From Streptomyces sp. AM 4-1-1 (GTDB lineage: Bacteria > Actinomycetota > Actinomycetes > Streptomycetales > Streptomycetaceae): a stretch of DNA of 64,000 bases. The notes beneath the pieces are model-generated. The model was not told the DNA's origin. It made no database searches and worked only from the letters and a program-made list of their open reading frames with translations. Positions 1 to 8,978 of the stretch are shown piece after piece (within the stretch, counting starts at the first letter, position 1; each line of letters opens with the position of its first letter). The DNA is taken from assembly GCF_029167625.1 (NCBI RefSeq), contig NZ_CP119145.1, forward strand, positions 6,138,001-6,202,000, in the 5' to 3' direction. A program made the translations under genes and the position numbers.

Positions 1-413
1 GCGTGGAGGAACTGGACGCGCTCACCGCCGATCTGCGCACCGGAGGACGCTGGTCGGGACGGCTGTTCCGGACCGTCAGCGGAGTCTCCGCCTTCTCCGA
101 ACGGCTGCGCAGGGCCTGGCAGACCGAGCGGCTGCCGAAGCTCCTGCTGCCCGGCCCCGGCCCGTATCCGCTGTTCATCGGCCGTGACCCGGGGAACGGG
201 CTGCGGCTCAACCACGAGACCGTGTCCCGCACCCACGCCGAACTGACCGTGCGCGGCGGCTGCTGGTTCCTGCGCGACCTCGGCTCCACCAACGGGACCT
301 GCGTCAACGGCCGACGCGTCACCGGGGTGGTCGCCGTGCGCGACGGGGACCAGGTGAGCTTCGGACGGATGGGCTTCCGGCTCTCCGCGCCCCCGGCCCG
401 GCCGCCCGCCTGA
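1..413 (+). CDS. FHA domain protein, C-terminal part (5' end outside window)
   Basis: Only the C-terminal part lies in the window. The frame is open to the left edge, and the first visible residues (EELDALTADL) look like the end of the DUF1707/SHOCT-like N-terminal domain that precedes an FHA domain in Streptomyces proteins, so the GTG near the edge is probably internal. The rest is a forkhead-associated phosphothreonine-binding domain: the FIGRDPGNGLRL strand, the SRTHAEL core with its conserved Ser/Arg/His, and the DLGSTNGTCVNG motif are all present. The likely role is phosphopeptide recognition downstream of a Ser/Thr kinase. It converges on the secreted protease gene on the other strand. 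The identity of the missing N-terminus is inferred. Confidence 0.85.
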   Translation, partial: VEELDALTADLRTGGRWSGRLFRTVSGVSAFSERLRRAWQTERLPKLLLPGPGPYPLFIGRDPGNGLRLNHETVSRTHAELTVRGGCWFLRDLGSTNGTCVNGRRVTGVVAVRDGDQVSFGRMGFRLSAPPARPPA

Positions 414-720
414 GCGACCTCCGGACCCATCGACGCGGGCCGCGGCGAGGAGTACGGGACCCGGGGGCCGCCCGGGTCGCGGCGGTCCCGGCGCACATGG
501 TCCGGGGCGCGGTCGGAGAGGACCGCGCGGTCCTCGCCGTCGATCCGCCCCGGCGGCGACAGCTCGCGGTCTTCTCGCGGGTCGAACTGACGGGTGCGGC
601 GGCCGAGTTCACAGAACTGCCGCGCGCCTCCTGGCCGCACCGGGACCTCTGGGGGATCGGCCGGGGCCAGGCGGGTGAGGTGTCCGCCGGGCCCCGGCTC
701 TCGTCGTGCTGCTCTGTGTG
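414..720. other. Intergenic region between convergent genes
   Basis: About 300 bp between the FHA gene and the M4 protease gene. It holds a GC-rich hairpin (458-478). The 497-700 part keeps G/C-rich third positions in one plus-strand frame, but I recognise no protein there. Confidence 0.5.
458..478. terminator. Hairpin downstream of the FHA gene
   Basis: GACCCGGG and CCCGGGTC form a perfect 8-bp stem around a 5-base loop, 45 bp after the FHA stop codon. There is no T-run, as is usual in Streptomyces. Terminator function is inferred. Confidence 0.45.
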
Positions 721-3591
721 TCAGTCGCACCGGCCCGTCGGCCGGGTGCGGGTCACCAGGTTGGTCGTACCGGTCGTCGAGTCCAGCCACACCACCTGGC
801 TGCCGTCCACCGCCGCGCCCCACGTCTGCGTACCGCGGTTGCAGGAGACCCGGCCCTTACTGGTGCCCGGTTCGTCGACCGAGCCGTTCGCGTCGAACTG
901 GTAGAGCTTGGGCAGCGATTCATTGCGGATCTCGTCGTCGGGGACGTAGGCACCGACCGTGACCGCCGTCTCGGAGGCCGTCACGCTGCGCCCGTACAGC
1001 GCGTCCGGTCCGGTCGCCGGCGTGAGGTCCACCACGCCGGAACCGTCGAGTGCTGCGCTGCGCAGCACGATCGTGTCGTTCTCGCCCGACCAGTCCTCCA
1101 GGAGCCAGAAGACCCGCGTTCCGTTGATGGCTGTCGGGCCGAGAGTCGTCTCGTCCGGAGCCTGCTGGACCACCGTCTTCACACCGGTGGCGACATCGAT
1201 GACATTGGTGGTCAACGCGTACGTCACGCCGCGCACCCGGTTTCTGGACTGGTAGGCGACCTTGCCGTGGTTCGCGGACGAGCTGTGTGATCTCTGATAG
1301 GTGCCACCGCCGAAGTTGTGGATGTTCTGCGGGTCCTTCAGGCTCAGATAGGACACCGCCGCACGCCCGCCGATATTGGCGTGGTCGAAGGCCACCACGT
1401 CACCGTCGACGCTCACCGGACCACTCGCGCTCCTGCCGTGCCACAGGATCTTCACCGGACCGCCCGCGAGCGGTCTGGCCAGGAGGTCGACGCCGTCCAC
1501 GCCGTGTGCTGTCCACACCACGGTCTTGCCGTCGGTGGCGGGATTGTCGTGGTAGCGGCCGTCGTTGGGGCTGATCAGCTTGGGCTGGCCTTTGCCGTCG
1601 GTGCGCCCGGCCCATACCGAGTACGGTTCCGAACCGTCCTCGTTCGACTTGGACACCGCCCACCATCCGCCGCCCGCATCAGGCCCCGTACCGGTGGTGT
1701 TGATCCGGCCGAGGAGGACGTCCGAGTCGGAGCCGATGGCCAACTCCCAGCCGGGCACGATGCCGTGTGCGGTGAAGGCCCGCTGGAGCGTCTTCTGGTC
1801 CGCTGACTTGACACCCAGGTCCTTGGCGGCCGCGAGTACCGCCGCCCGTCCCTCTGTGAAGCCGTCGAGCGGGGTGAGGTACTCGGTGAGGGCTTTGTAG
1901 ACGATGCGGTCGGTGAGATCGGGGCCCAGGTCCTCGCGGGCGTCCCAGAGCGCGCCGCCGAAGATGGTCGAGTTCTGGTGGACGCCGCCATTGTCGTTGA
2001 TGAAGTCGAAACCGATGAACGACCTGGTCGTGGTCCGCCCGTCGTTGAGGTCACGCAACGCGCACTCGCGCGGGGCCTTCGTCCGGCAGAGCCGCTCGCC
2101 GACGAGTCCCGAGTCGGGGTCCGTCGCCGAGGTGCCGTGCACCTTCGCCTCGATGGTGTTACCGAAGTAGTCCGCGATGGCCTCGTTCATGGCGCCCGAC
2201 TGGCCCGCGTAGACGAGTCTCGCGGAGCGTTCGATCACGCCGTGCGTCATCTCGTGACCAGCCACGTCCACGGCTGCGGACAGCGGGCGGTACTCCTCGT
2301 CACCGATGCCGTACACCATCTTCTGCCCGTCCCAGAAGGCATTGACGTACGTACCCGAGTAACCGGTTACGCCCACGAGGGAGTTGATGCTCGTGCCGTG
2401 GCCGTCGAGGCTGTTGCGCCCGTGCTCGTCCCTGAAGTAGTCGTACACCTGCCCGGCCGCCCAGTGCGCGTCCACGGCGCCCGCATCGGTGGCCTCGGCG
2501 CCGAACGCGGGGGTCGGCGAACCGAACTCCTTGATGCCGTCCGGCCACCCGCCGGACACGTCACCGACCAGCTTGCCGCGGGCGTCCCAGGTGGAAAGAA
2601 CCTTGGTCGTGTACTCGTCGGCGGGGATGCGGGTGCGATCGCGCAACACGTACAGACCGCTGCTCGCGTCCTGCTCGACCTCAAGGGCGACGGATGTGCC
2701 GTCCAGCTTGACGCCGGTGCCCTGCTCGGCGACCGGCGTCCGCTGCCGGACGCTGGATGCGGCGGGCTTCCCGGCCGCTGTACGGGACTTCCCCGCAGAA
2801 GTGACGGGCGTGCCGAACGTCTGGATTCCGCTGTACTGGAAAACCGGGTATCCGGCGTGGGCGTCGATGTAGATCTCGCGCACGACGGGTTCCCCGCTCG
2901 CGGGGTCCGTGCCGTGCACGGTGATGTGGTGGGTGAGGACGCCCGGGCCTCTGGGCAGGACGACGAGTCCACGGGCGATGCCCTTGAGCGGGGGCGTGTC
3001 CTCCTCCGTCCCACCCCGGGACGATGTCCAGTTCTGCCTGTTGAGCTCCGCGAGCACGGCCTCGACGGCGCGTTCGACGGCGAGTGTTTCGGTGACCTCG
3101 GCGGTGGTGTCGGTGTGCAGTGCGGTGAAGTATTTGCCGGAGGTGCCGGTGACGGTGCGTGTGCCGTCCTTGTTCTGCATGCGGACGATGTATTCGCCGC
3201 CGAGGACGGGTATGCCGTGGTGTTTCTGTTGCAGGCGTACGGTTTCGTGGCCGTCGGTGACGGTGGTTCCGGCGGGTGTCAGGTCGCGTGGGGCGTTGGT
3301 GATCCGGTATCGGTCCTGTTTGGCGTTGAGGTAGGTGCGGGCGGCGTTTTCGGGGGTTGCGGCGGCCGGGGCCTGCTCCCGGATGCCCTGGACCAGCGCG
3401 GGTGTGTCGGTCCGCTGTCCCTGGACCACTTCTCCGGGGCTCGGCGGTAAGGGAGTTGGCACTGTGGCGGCGTCGGCGGGCAGAGCTGATACGACGAGTG
3501 CGGCGGCGCTGATCAGCGCCGCCGCACCCGATATGCCACTCAGCCGCGCTCTGCGGCCTCTCGCTCTTCTTGACTGCCGGGGATGACGCAT
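721..3591 (-). CDS. Secreted M4 (thermolysin-family) metallopeptidase with C-terminal propeller-like extension
   Basis: A 956-residue exported zinc endopeptidase. The ATG at 3591 follows a strong AAGGAGGT, and the next ~40 residues are a signal peptide (Arg-rich start, hydrophobic core, ALPADA). In order: an FTP/PepSY propeptide (about 75-260), then the M4 catalytic domain with zinc motif HEMTH at about 446-450 and the third ligand in NEAIADYFGN about 20 residues later. After residue about 650 there are roughly 300 further residues with recurring 'DG..VVW' blades (DGKTVVWTAHG, VDGDVVAFD, INGTRVFWL, VDGSQVVWLD), which I read as a TolB-like beta-propeller. Thermolysins usually end after the catalytic domain or carry a P/proprotein domain, so this tail is unusual. 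The gene stands alone with no visible operon partner. Family assignment is secure; the propeller is inferred from repeat pattern only. Confidence 0.93.
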   Translation of the reverse strand: MRHPRQSRRARGRRARLSGISGAAALISAAALVVSALPADAATVPTPLPPSPGEVVQGQRTDTPALVQGIREQAPAAATPENAARTYLNAKQDRYRITNAPRDLTPAGTTVTDGHETVRLQQKHHGIPVLGGEYIVRMQNKDGTRTVTGTSGKYFTALHTDTTAEVTETLAVERAVEAVLAELNRQNWTSSRGGTEEDTPPLKGIARGLVVLPRGPGVLTHHITVHGTDPASGEPVVREIYIDAHAGYPVFQYSGIQTFGTPVTSAGKSRTAAGKPAASSVRQRTPVAEQGTGVKLDGTSVALEVEQDASSGLYVLRDRTRIPADEYTTKVLSTWDARGKLVGDVSGGWPDGIKEFGSPTPAFGAEATDAGAVDAHWAAGQVYDYFRDEHGRNSLDGHGTSINSLVGVTGYSGTYVNAFWDGQKMVYGIGDEEYRPLSAAVDVAGHEMTHGVIERSARLVYAGQSGAMNEAIADYFGNTIEAKVHGTSATDPDSGLVGERLCRTKAPRECALRDLNDGRTTTRSFIGFDFINDNGGVHQNSTIFGGALWDAREDLGPDLTDRIVYKALTEYLTPLDGFTEGRAAVLAAAKDLGVKSADQKTLQRAFTAHGIVPGWELAIGSDSDVLLGRINTTGTGPDAGGGWWAVSKSNEDGSEPYSVWAGRTDGKGQPKLISPNDGRYHDNPATDGKTVVWTAHGVDGVDLLARPLAGGPVKILWHGRSASGPVSVDGDVVAFDHANIGGRAAVSYLSLKDPQNIHNFGGGTYQRSHSSSANHGKVAYQSRNRVRGVTYALTTNVIDVATGVKTVVQQAPDETTLGPTAINGTRVFWLLEDWSGENDTIVLRSAALDGSGVVDLTPATGPDALYGRSVTASETAVTVGAYVPDDEIRNESLPKLYQFDANGSVDEPGTSKGRVSCNRGTQTWGAAVDGSQVVWLDSTTGTTNLVTRTRPTGRCD

Positions 3592-3735
3592 CGTTTCCCG
3601 ACCTCCTTGTCGGTGGTGCCGGCGGCGGAGCGCCGTCGGCAGGGGCCATGGAAGCGGTGATGCACCGCTCCGTTCAATGGGGGCCGGACGCCCACTGATG
3701 ACTTCCGGCCACTCCTGCCCCACCGCTTCCGCGCC

Positions 3736-6111
3736 CTACCGCTCCACCCGGTGGAGCAGCGCCACCGGACGGTCGGCGAACAGCTCCGCCACCGCGACCG
3801 ATTCCCCGGCGAACTCCCGCCCCGGAGACAGCAGATCGGTCCATGGTCCGGCGTCCGGCAGCGTCAGCGCCGTATCGCGCCAGCCGCCCGCCTCCGCCAG
3901 CCGCAGCGACAGCCGGGTCACCGCCGTGACCACCGCGCCCGAGCGGCAGAAGGCCAGACAGTGCGCGGCGGCCGGACCGTGCGCGGTCAGCGGGGTGTAC
4001 GCCCCCGACTCGCCGAACACCTCCGGCCGCTCCCGGCGCAGCCGCAACGCGGCCACCGTCACCGCGGCCTTCTCGTCGGGCGGCTCTTCCCCGTCCGGTA
4101 CGCGCAACGGCCGCCGGTTGTCCGGGTCGACCAGCGCCACGTACTCCCGTTCCGTCCCCTGGTAGAGATCGGGCACGCCCGGCATCGTCAGATGGGTCAG
4201 CGCCGCGCCCAGCACATTGGCCCGGACGAACGGCGCCAACCCGTCCGCGAACCGCTCGGCCGCTTCCCGTACCGGCCCCGTGACGGCGGCCGGGCCCGCC
4301 GCGACGAAGTCCGTCACCGCGCGCTCGTACCCCGGATCGCGCTCGGTCCACCCGGTGAACAGGCCCGCCTCCCGCACCGCCTTCAGCAGCGCCGCGCCCA
4401 GCCGGCCGGCGAGCTCACCGGCCGGAACGCCCGAACAGCCGAAGGCGGTCTGCCACGCCTCCCAGGCCAGTCGGCGGTCCGGGGCCGCGACCGGGGCCGC
4501 CCGCTCCAGCGTCGCCACCTGCTCCGCCCAGCGGCCGGGACACTCGGACAGCGCCGCGATCCGGGCCCGTACCTCCGCGCTGCGCTTGGTGTCGTGCGTG
4601 CTCAGCACCGTCCCGGTGGCCGGCCAGTCGCGGGCGATCCGGGCGCAGAACGCGTGGAAGTCCACGGGATCGACGGCCGGGTGCCCGGGGTCACCGCCCA
4701 CCTCGTTCGCGGAGAGCAGCGGGGTGTACCGGTAGAACGCCGCGTCCTCGACCGACTTCGCGTGCAGCGCGGACGCGGTCTGCGCGAACCGGGTGCAGAA
4801 CGCCGACCGGTCCGCCCCACCACCCAGCCGCCCGAGCGCCAGCTGCCGCACCACATCGACGGCCGCGGCCTCCTCCGGCACCGGGAACACCGCCTTCGCG
4901 TCCCGGACCGCCTGCTCCGGGAGGGTCGCCTCCGCGGTGGCGGAACAGAGCCGCCCCGCCGTGACGTACGGACGGTAGACGGGCAGCCGTACGAGCAGTT
5001 CCCGCACCGCGGTGCGCAGCGCCCACGGGGCGTGATCGCGCAGCGCGGGGTCCGAGGCGCAGATCCGGGCGGCCAGACGGGTCAGTGTCCCGGTCTCGGC
5101 GGCGAGTTCGTGGGCCACCACCCGGTGGGCGGCCCGGCGGACCGTGGCGGGCCAGTGGCCGCCCCGGTCGCCCGGAGGACCGGCGAAGTCCTGGTAGTGG
5201 CCCAGCAGCTCCGCCGCGCCCGCCGGGTCGGTGAACACCCCGTCGATCCGGTGCAGCGCGTCGTAACCGGTCGTCCCCGCGACCGCCCAGCCCGCGGGCA
5301 ACCGCTCGTCACCGGTCAGGATCTTCTCCACGACCGTCCACCGCCCGTCGGTCGCCTCGCAGAGCCGGGCCAGATAGCCCGGCGGGTCGGCGAGCCCGTC
5401 CGGGTGGTCGACGCGCAGCCCGTCGACGATGCCGTCCCGGACCAGTTCGAGCACTTTCGTGTGGGTGGCGGCGAAGACCTCGGGGTCCTCCACCCGGACA
5501 CCGATCAGATCGGAGATCGTGAAGAACCGACGGTAGTTCAGCTCGGTACGGGCCAGCCGCCACCAGCCGAGCCGGTAGTGCTGCGCGTCCAGCAGCTCCG
5601 GCAGCGGCAGCCCGGCCGTACCCTCGCGCAGCGGGAACTCCTGCTCGCCGTGGCGCAGCACGTCGCCGTCGACCCGTAGCCGGGACATCTCGTCGCCGAT
5701 CCGCCCCGGGAGCACCGGCAGCAGCACCTTGCCGTCACCCGCCGCCCAGTCGATGTCGAACCAGGGGGCGAACGGCGACGCGGGCCCCTCGCGCAGCACC
5801 TCCCACAGGCGGCGGTTGTGCCGGGGCGCCAGGGCCATGTGGTTGGGCACGATGTCCAGCACCAGTCCCAGCCCGTGCGCACGGGCCGTACCTGCCAGTT
5901 TTCCCAGCCCCTCCTCGCCGCCCAGCTCGGCCCGCACCCGGCCGGGGTCGACGACGTCGTAGCCGTGCCGGGAGCCGGGCACCGCCTCCAGGACGGGGGA
6001 GAGATGCAGATGCGACACGCCGAGCGAGGCGATGTACGGCACGGCTTCCTCGGCGGCGGCGAAGGGGAAGTCCGGCTGGAGCTGAAGCCGGTAGGTGGCG
6101 GTGGGCGTCAT
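3736..6111 (-). CDS. treY: Malto-oligosyltrehalose synthase
   Basis: A 791-residue GH13 enzyme that isomerises the reducing-end alpha-1,4 bond of maltodextrins to the alpha-1,1 bond of maltooligosyl-trehalose. It begins MTPTATYRLQLQPDFPF, typical of TreY, and has the conserved VVDPGRVRAELGG and IVPNHMA segments. The GH13 nucleophile is in GLRVDHPDG (Asp at about 235), the acid/base region is in VVEKILTGDERLP, and the third carboxylate is in STHDTKRSAEVRAR. I chose the ATG at 6111 over upstream in-frame codons because homology begins there. It lies about 95 bp downstream of glgX on the same strand, so the two may be cotranscribed; together with TreZ they make trehalose from glycogen. No treZ is in the window. 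Cytoplasmic. Confidence 0.95.
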   Translation of the reverse strand: MTPTATYRLQLQPDFPFAAAEEAVPYIASLGVSHLHLSPVLEAVPGSRHGYDVVDPGRVRAELGGEEGLGKLAGTARAHGLGLVLDIVPNHMALAPRHNRRLWEVLREGPASPFAPWFDIDWAAGDGKVLLPVLPGRIGDEMSRLRVDGDVLRHGEQEFPLREGTAGLPLPELLDAQHYRLGWWRLARTELNYRRFFTISDLIGVRVEDPEVFAATHTKVLELVRDGIVDGLRVDHPDGLADPPGYLARLCEATDGRWTVVEKILTGDERLPAGWAVAGTTGYDALHRIDGVFTDPAGAAELLGHYQDFAGPPGDRGGHWPATVRRAAHRVVAHELAAETGTLTRLAARICASDPALRDHAPWALRTAVRELLVRLPVYRPYVTAGRLCSATAEATLPEQAVRDAKAVFPVPEEAAAVDVVRQLALGRLGGGADRSAFCTRFAQTASALHAKSVEDAAFYRYTPLLSANEVGGDPGHPAVDPVDFHAFCARIARDWPATGTVLSTHDTKRSAEVRARIAALSECPGRWAEQVATLERAAPVAAPDRRLAWEAWQTAFGCSGVPAGELAGRLGAALLKAVREAGLFTGWTERDPGYERAVTDFVAAGPAAVTGPVREAAERFADGLAPFVRANVLGAALTHLTMPGVPDLYQGTEREYVALVDPDNRRPLRVPDGEEPPDEKAAVTVAALRLRRERPEVFGESGAYTPLTAHGPAAAHCLAFCRSGAVVTAVTRLSLRLAEAGGWRDTALTLPDAGPWTDLLSPGREFAGESVAVAELFADRPVALLHRVER

Positions 6112-6205
6112 GCGGACGTACGTACCCTTCCTGACGGGTTCTCTGTCGCGGCACCCGGAGGAAGGACCCCACCGGGTGCCGCACGGCACGGTGACGCGGC
6201 AGCCC

Positions 6206-8428
6206 TCACGCCGGGCGTTGCAGCACCGCCATACTGCGGCCGATCAGTGTCAGCCGGTCGCCCGCCGACACCTTCGGCCCCGAGCCCGGCGCGATCCCCT
6301 CCGGGCGTGCGGTATCCACCACCACCCGCCACTGCCGCCCGTGATGGACCGGAACGGCGAATTCCAGCGTGTCGGCGCTCGCGTTGAACATCAGCAGGAA
6401 CGAGTCGTCGGAGATCCGCTCGCCCCGGGGCCCCGGCTCCGAGATCGCGTGCCCGTTCAGGAACACCGTCAGCGCCTTGGCGTGCGCGGCCTGCCAGTCC
6501 CGCTGCGTCATCTCGACGCCCTCGGGGGTGAACCAGGCGATGTCGGACAGCTCGTCATGCGTGCCCTCCACCGGCCGCCCGTGGAAGAACCGGCGGCGGC
6601 GGAACACGGGATGGTCCCGGCGGAGCCAGACCATGAACCGGGTGAACTCCAGCATCCCGGCGCTGTCCGGCCCCGCCGCGCCCCCTTTCCCCGTACCGTC
6701 CCCGTCCGTACCGTCCCCGTCCCCGTCTCTCTCCGTACGGTCCCCGTCCCCCTCCGCGCCGTCCTCGTCGCGCTTGGCCGGGGCCGGCCAGCGCACCCAC
6801 GACAGCTCGTTGTCCTGGCAGTACGCGTTGTTGTTGCCCCGCTGGGTACGCGCGAACTCGTCGCCGTGGCTGAGCATGGGCACACCCTGCGACAGCATCA
6901 GCGTGGCGATAAAGTTCCGCATCTGCCGGGCCCGCAGTTCGAGCACTTCCGGCTCGTCCGTCTCACCCTCGGCGCCGCAGTTCCACGACCGGTTGTGGCT
7001 CTCGCCGTCCCGGTTGCCCTCACCGTTGGCCTCGTTGTGCTTGTCGTTGTACGACACCAGGTCGTGCAGGGTGAACCCGTCGTGGCAGGTGGTGAAGTTG
7101 ATCGAGGCCAGCGGTCGCCGCCCGTCGTCCTGGTACAGATCGGACGAGCCGGTGAGCCGCCCCGCGAACTCCGCGAGTGTCCGGGGCTCGCCCCGCCACA
7201 GATCGCGCACCGTGTCGCGGTACTTGCCGTTCCACTCGGTCCACAGGGGCGGGAAGTTCCCCACCTGGTAGCCGCCCTCACCCACGTCCCACGGCTCGGC
7301 GATCAGCTTCACCTGGCTGACCACCGGGTCCTGCTGCACCAGGTCGAAGAACGACGACAGCCGGTCCACCTCGTGGAACTGCCGCGCGAGGGTCGCCGCG
7401 AGATCGAAGCGGAACCCGTCGACATGCATCTCGGTCACCCAGTACCGCAACGAGTCCATGATCAGTTGCAGGACGTGCGGCGACCGCATCAGCAGGGAGT
7501 TCCCGGTCCCGGTGGTGTCCGTGTAGTACCGCCGGTCGGCCGCCAGGCGGTAGTACGAGGCGTTGTCGAGCCCCCGGAAGGAGAGCGTCGGCCCAAGGTG
7601 GTTGCCCTCAGCCGTGTGGTTGTAGACCACGTCGAGGATCACCTCGATGCCCGCCTGGTGCAGTGCCCGGACCGCCTGCTTGAACTCCAGCACCTGTTCG
7701 CCGCGGTCGCCCCAGGAGGCGTACGCGTTGTGCGGGGCGAAGAACCCGATCGTGTTGTAACCCCAGTAGTTCGCCAGTCCCGCGTCCACCAGACGGTGGT
7801 CCTGGACGAACTGGTGGACCGGCATCAGCTCGATCGCCGTGACGCCCAGCTCCGTCAGATGCGCGATCACCTCCGGATGGGCCAGCCCCGCGTAGGTGCC
7901 CCGCAGCTCCTCCGGCAGCCCCGGATGGAGCATCGTCAGACCCTTCACATGGGCCTCGTAGATCACCGTCCGGTGGTAGTCCGTCCGGGGCCGCCGGTCG
8001 TCACCCCAGTCGAAGTACGGGTTGACCACCACCGACGACATGGCGTGCGGCGCCGAGTCGAGGTCGTTGCGCGCGTCGGGCCGCCCGAACGGATAGCCGT
8101 ACATCGCCTCCCCCCACCGGATCTGCCCGGCGACCGCCCGCGCGTACGGGTCGAGCAGCAGTTTCGCCGAGTTGCAGCGCCGACCGCGCTGGGGCTCGTA
8201 CGGTCCGTGCACCCGGAACCCGTAGCGCTGACCGGGCATCACCCCGGGCAGATACGCGTGGCGTACGAAGGCGTCGGTCTCCCTCAGCTCCACCGCCGTC
8301 TCGGAACCGTCGTCGTGCAGCAGGCACAACTCGATTCGGTGGGCGGCCTCCGAGAAGACCGCGAAATTGGTTCCGGCGCCGTCGTAGGTGGCGCCGAGGG
8401 GATATGTCTGTCCCGGCCAGACCTGCAT
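6206..8428 (-). CDS. glgX: Glycogen debranching enzyme GlgX/TreX
   Basis: A 740-residue GH13 isoamylase-type enzyme that cleaves alpha-1,6 branches in glycogen. The start MQVWPGQTYPLGATYDGAGT is diagnostic. An N-terminal CBM48 (about 10-110) precedes the (beta/alpha)8 domain with VVYNHTAEG, the nucleophile region DGFRFDLAATL, the acid in LIAEPWDVG and NFTTCHDGFTLHDLV. Between ELSWVRW and MLEFTRFM (residues about 550-585) there is a low-complexity insertion rich in Asp and Gly, encoded by runs of a GTCCCC/GTAC-type repeat and absent from the core family. It sits upstream of treY in a trehalose/glycogen pair. The start lacks a strong Shine-Dalgarno. A long divergent gap separates it from the HEPN gene. 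Confidence 0.95.
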   Translation of the reverse strand: MQVWPGQTYPLGATYDGAGTNFAVFSEAAHRIELCLLHDDGSETAVELRETDAFVRHAYLPGVMPGQRYGFRVHGPYEPQRGRRCNSAKLLLDPYARAVAGQIRWGEAMYGYPFGRPDARNDLDSAPHAMSSVVVNPYFDWGDDRRPRTDYHRTVIYEAHVKGLTMLHPGLPEELRGTYAGLAHPEVIAHLTELGVTAIELMPVHQFVQDHRLVDAGLANYWGYNTIGFFAPHNAYASWGDRGEQVLEFKQAVRALHQAGIEVILDVVYNHTAEGNHLGPTLSFRGLDNASYYRLAADRRYYTDTTGTGNSLLMRSPHVLQLIMDSLRYWVTEMHVDGFRFDLAATLARQFHEVDRLSSFFDLVQQDPVVSQVKLIAEPWDVGEGGYQVGNFPPLWTEWNGKYRDTVRDLWRGEPRTLAEFAGRLTGSSDLYQDDGRRPLASINFTTCHDGFTLHDLVSYNDKHNEANGEGNRDGESHNRSWNCGAEGETDEPEVLELRARQMRNFIATLMLSQGVPMLSHGDEFARTQRGNNNAYCQDNELSWVRWPAPAKRDEDGAEGDGDRTERDGDGDGTDGDGTGKGGAAGPDSAGMLEFTRFMVWLRRDHPVFRRRRFFHGRPVEGTHDELSDIAWFTPEGVEMTQRDWQAAHAKALTVFLNGHAISEPGPRGERISDDSFLLMFNASADTLEFAVPVHHGRQWRVVVDTARPEGIAPGSGPKVSAGDRLTLIGRSMAVLQRPA
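6681..6775. repeat. Short degenerate repeat encoding an Asp/Gly-rich GlgX insertion
   Basis: Reiterated 'ccgtccccgt'/'ccgtaccgt' units inside glgX. They encode alternating Asp-Gly (DGDGDGTDGDG) between catalytic-domain segments. The pattern suggests slippage expansion of a surface loop that keeps the frame. Confidence 0.7.
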
Positions 8429-8978
8429 AGATAGGACTCTTCCACTTCTGATCCGGGTGGTGCGGGCCAAGGGACGCGCCGTCGTCCCCGGCGGACGGGC
8501 GACGACAGCCACGGCGCCTCACGGCGTCGTCGGAGCGCCCGCATACATCCGGTATGCGAACGTTCCTCCGCCCCGCGACGCACCGCATCCGACGCCGCCC
8601 GCTGTTCTGCCCGGGACGACGGGACACCCCTTACTTCTTCCGATACTCCCCGAAAGTGGGGCAAGCTCCTAGTACCGCTCCCGGCAAGCTTTCGCCGGTC
8701 ACCGCGCGGGACGTCACCCGGACCGGTCAACACGGGGCCTCTCCGTGTCGCCCGGAACGGTCCCGTGGTGGCTCCTCGCCGGCCGTGTTCCCGTGCCCCG
8801 CACGGGGCCGCGGCGCCCAAACCCTATGAATCAGCTCACTTCCCCCGAACCGGGCCCCGGGAACGCGCCCACGCGTACGGGCAGTTGGCAAAGGGACCTG
8901 TCCATCCGGCTGCACCGGATACCGCTCGCGGAGTACCCTTCCTTGATCGTTGGTGGGGGAGTGGAAGGCGGTACGAGG
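8429..8978. other. Long divergent intergenic region
   Basis: About 550 bp between glgX (leftward) and the SAV2148-family gene (rightward). No reading frame here shows recognisable protein homology. There is a small hairpin (CCCC GAAAGT GGGG) near 8646-8660. Promoters for both genes must lie here, but I could not pick convincing -35/-10 pairs. Confidence 0.5.

Noticed and set aside
1978..3450. A 490-codon plus-strand frame over the M4 protease
   Set aside because: Shadow frame of the protease; no ribosome site or domain, and the opposite strand has complete motifs.
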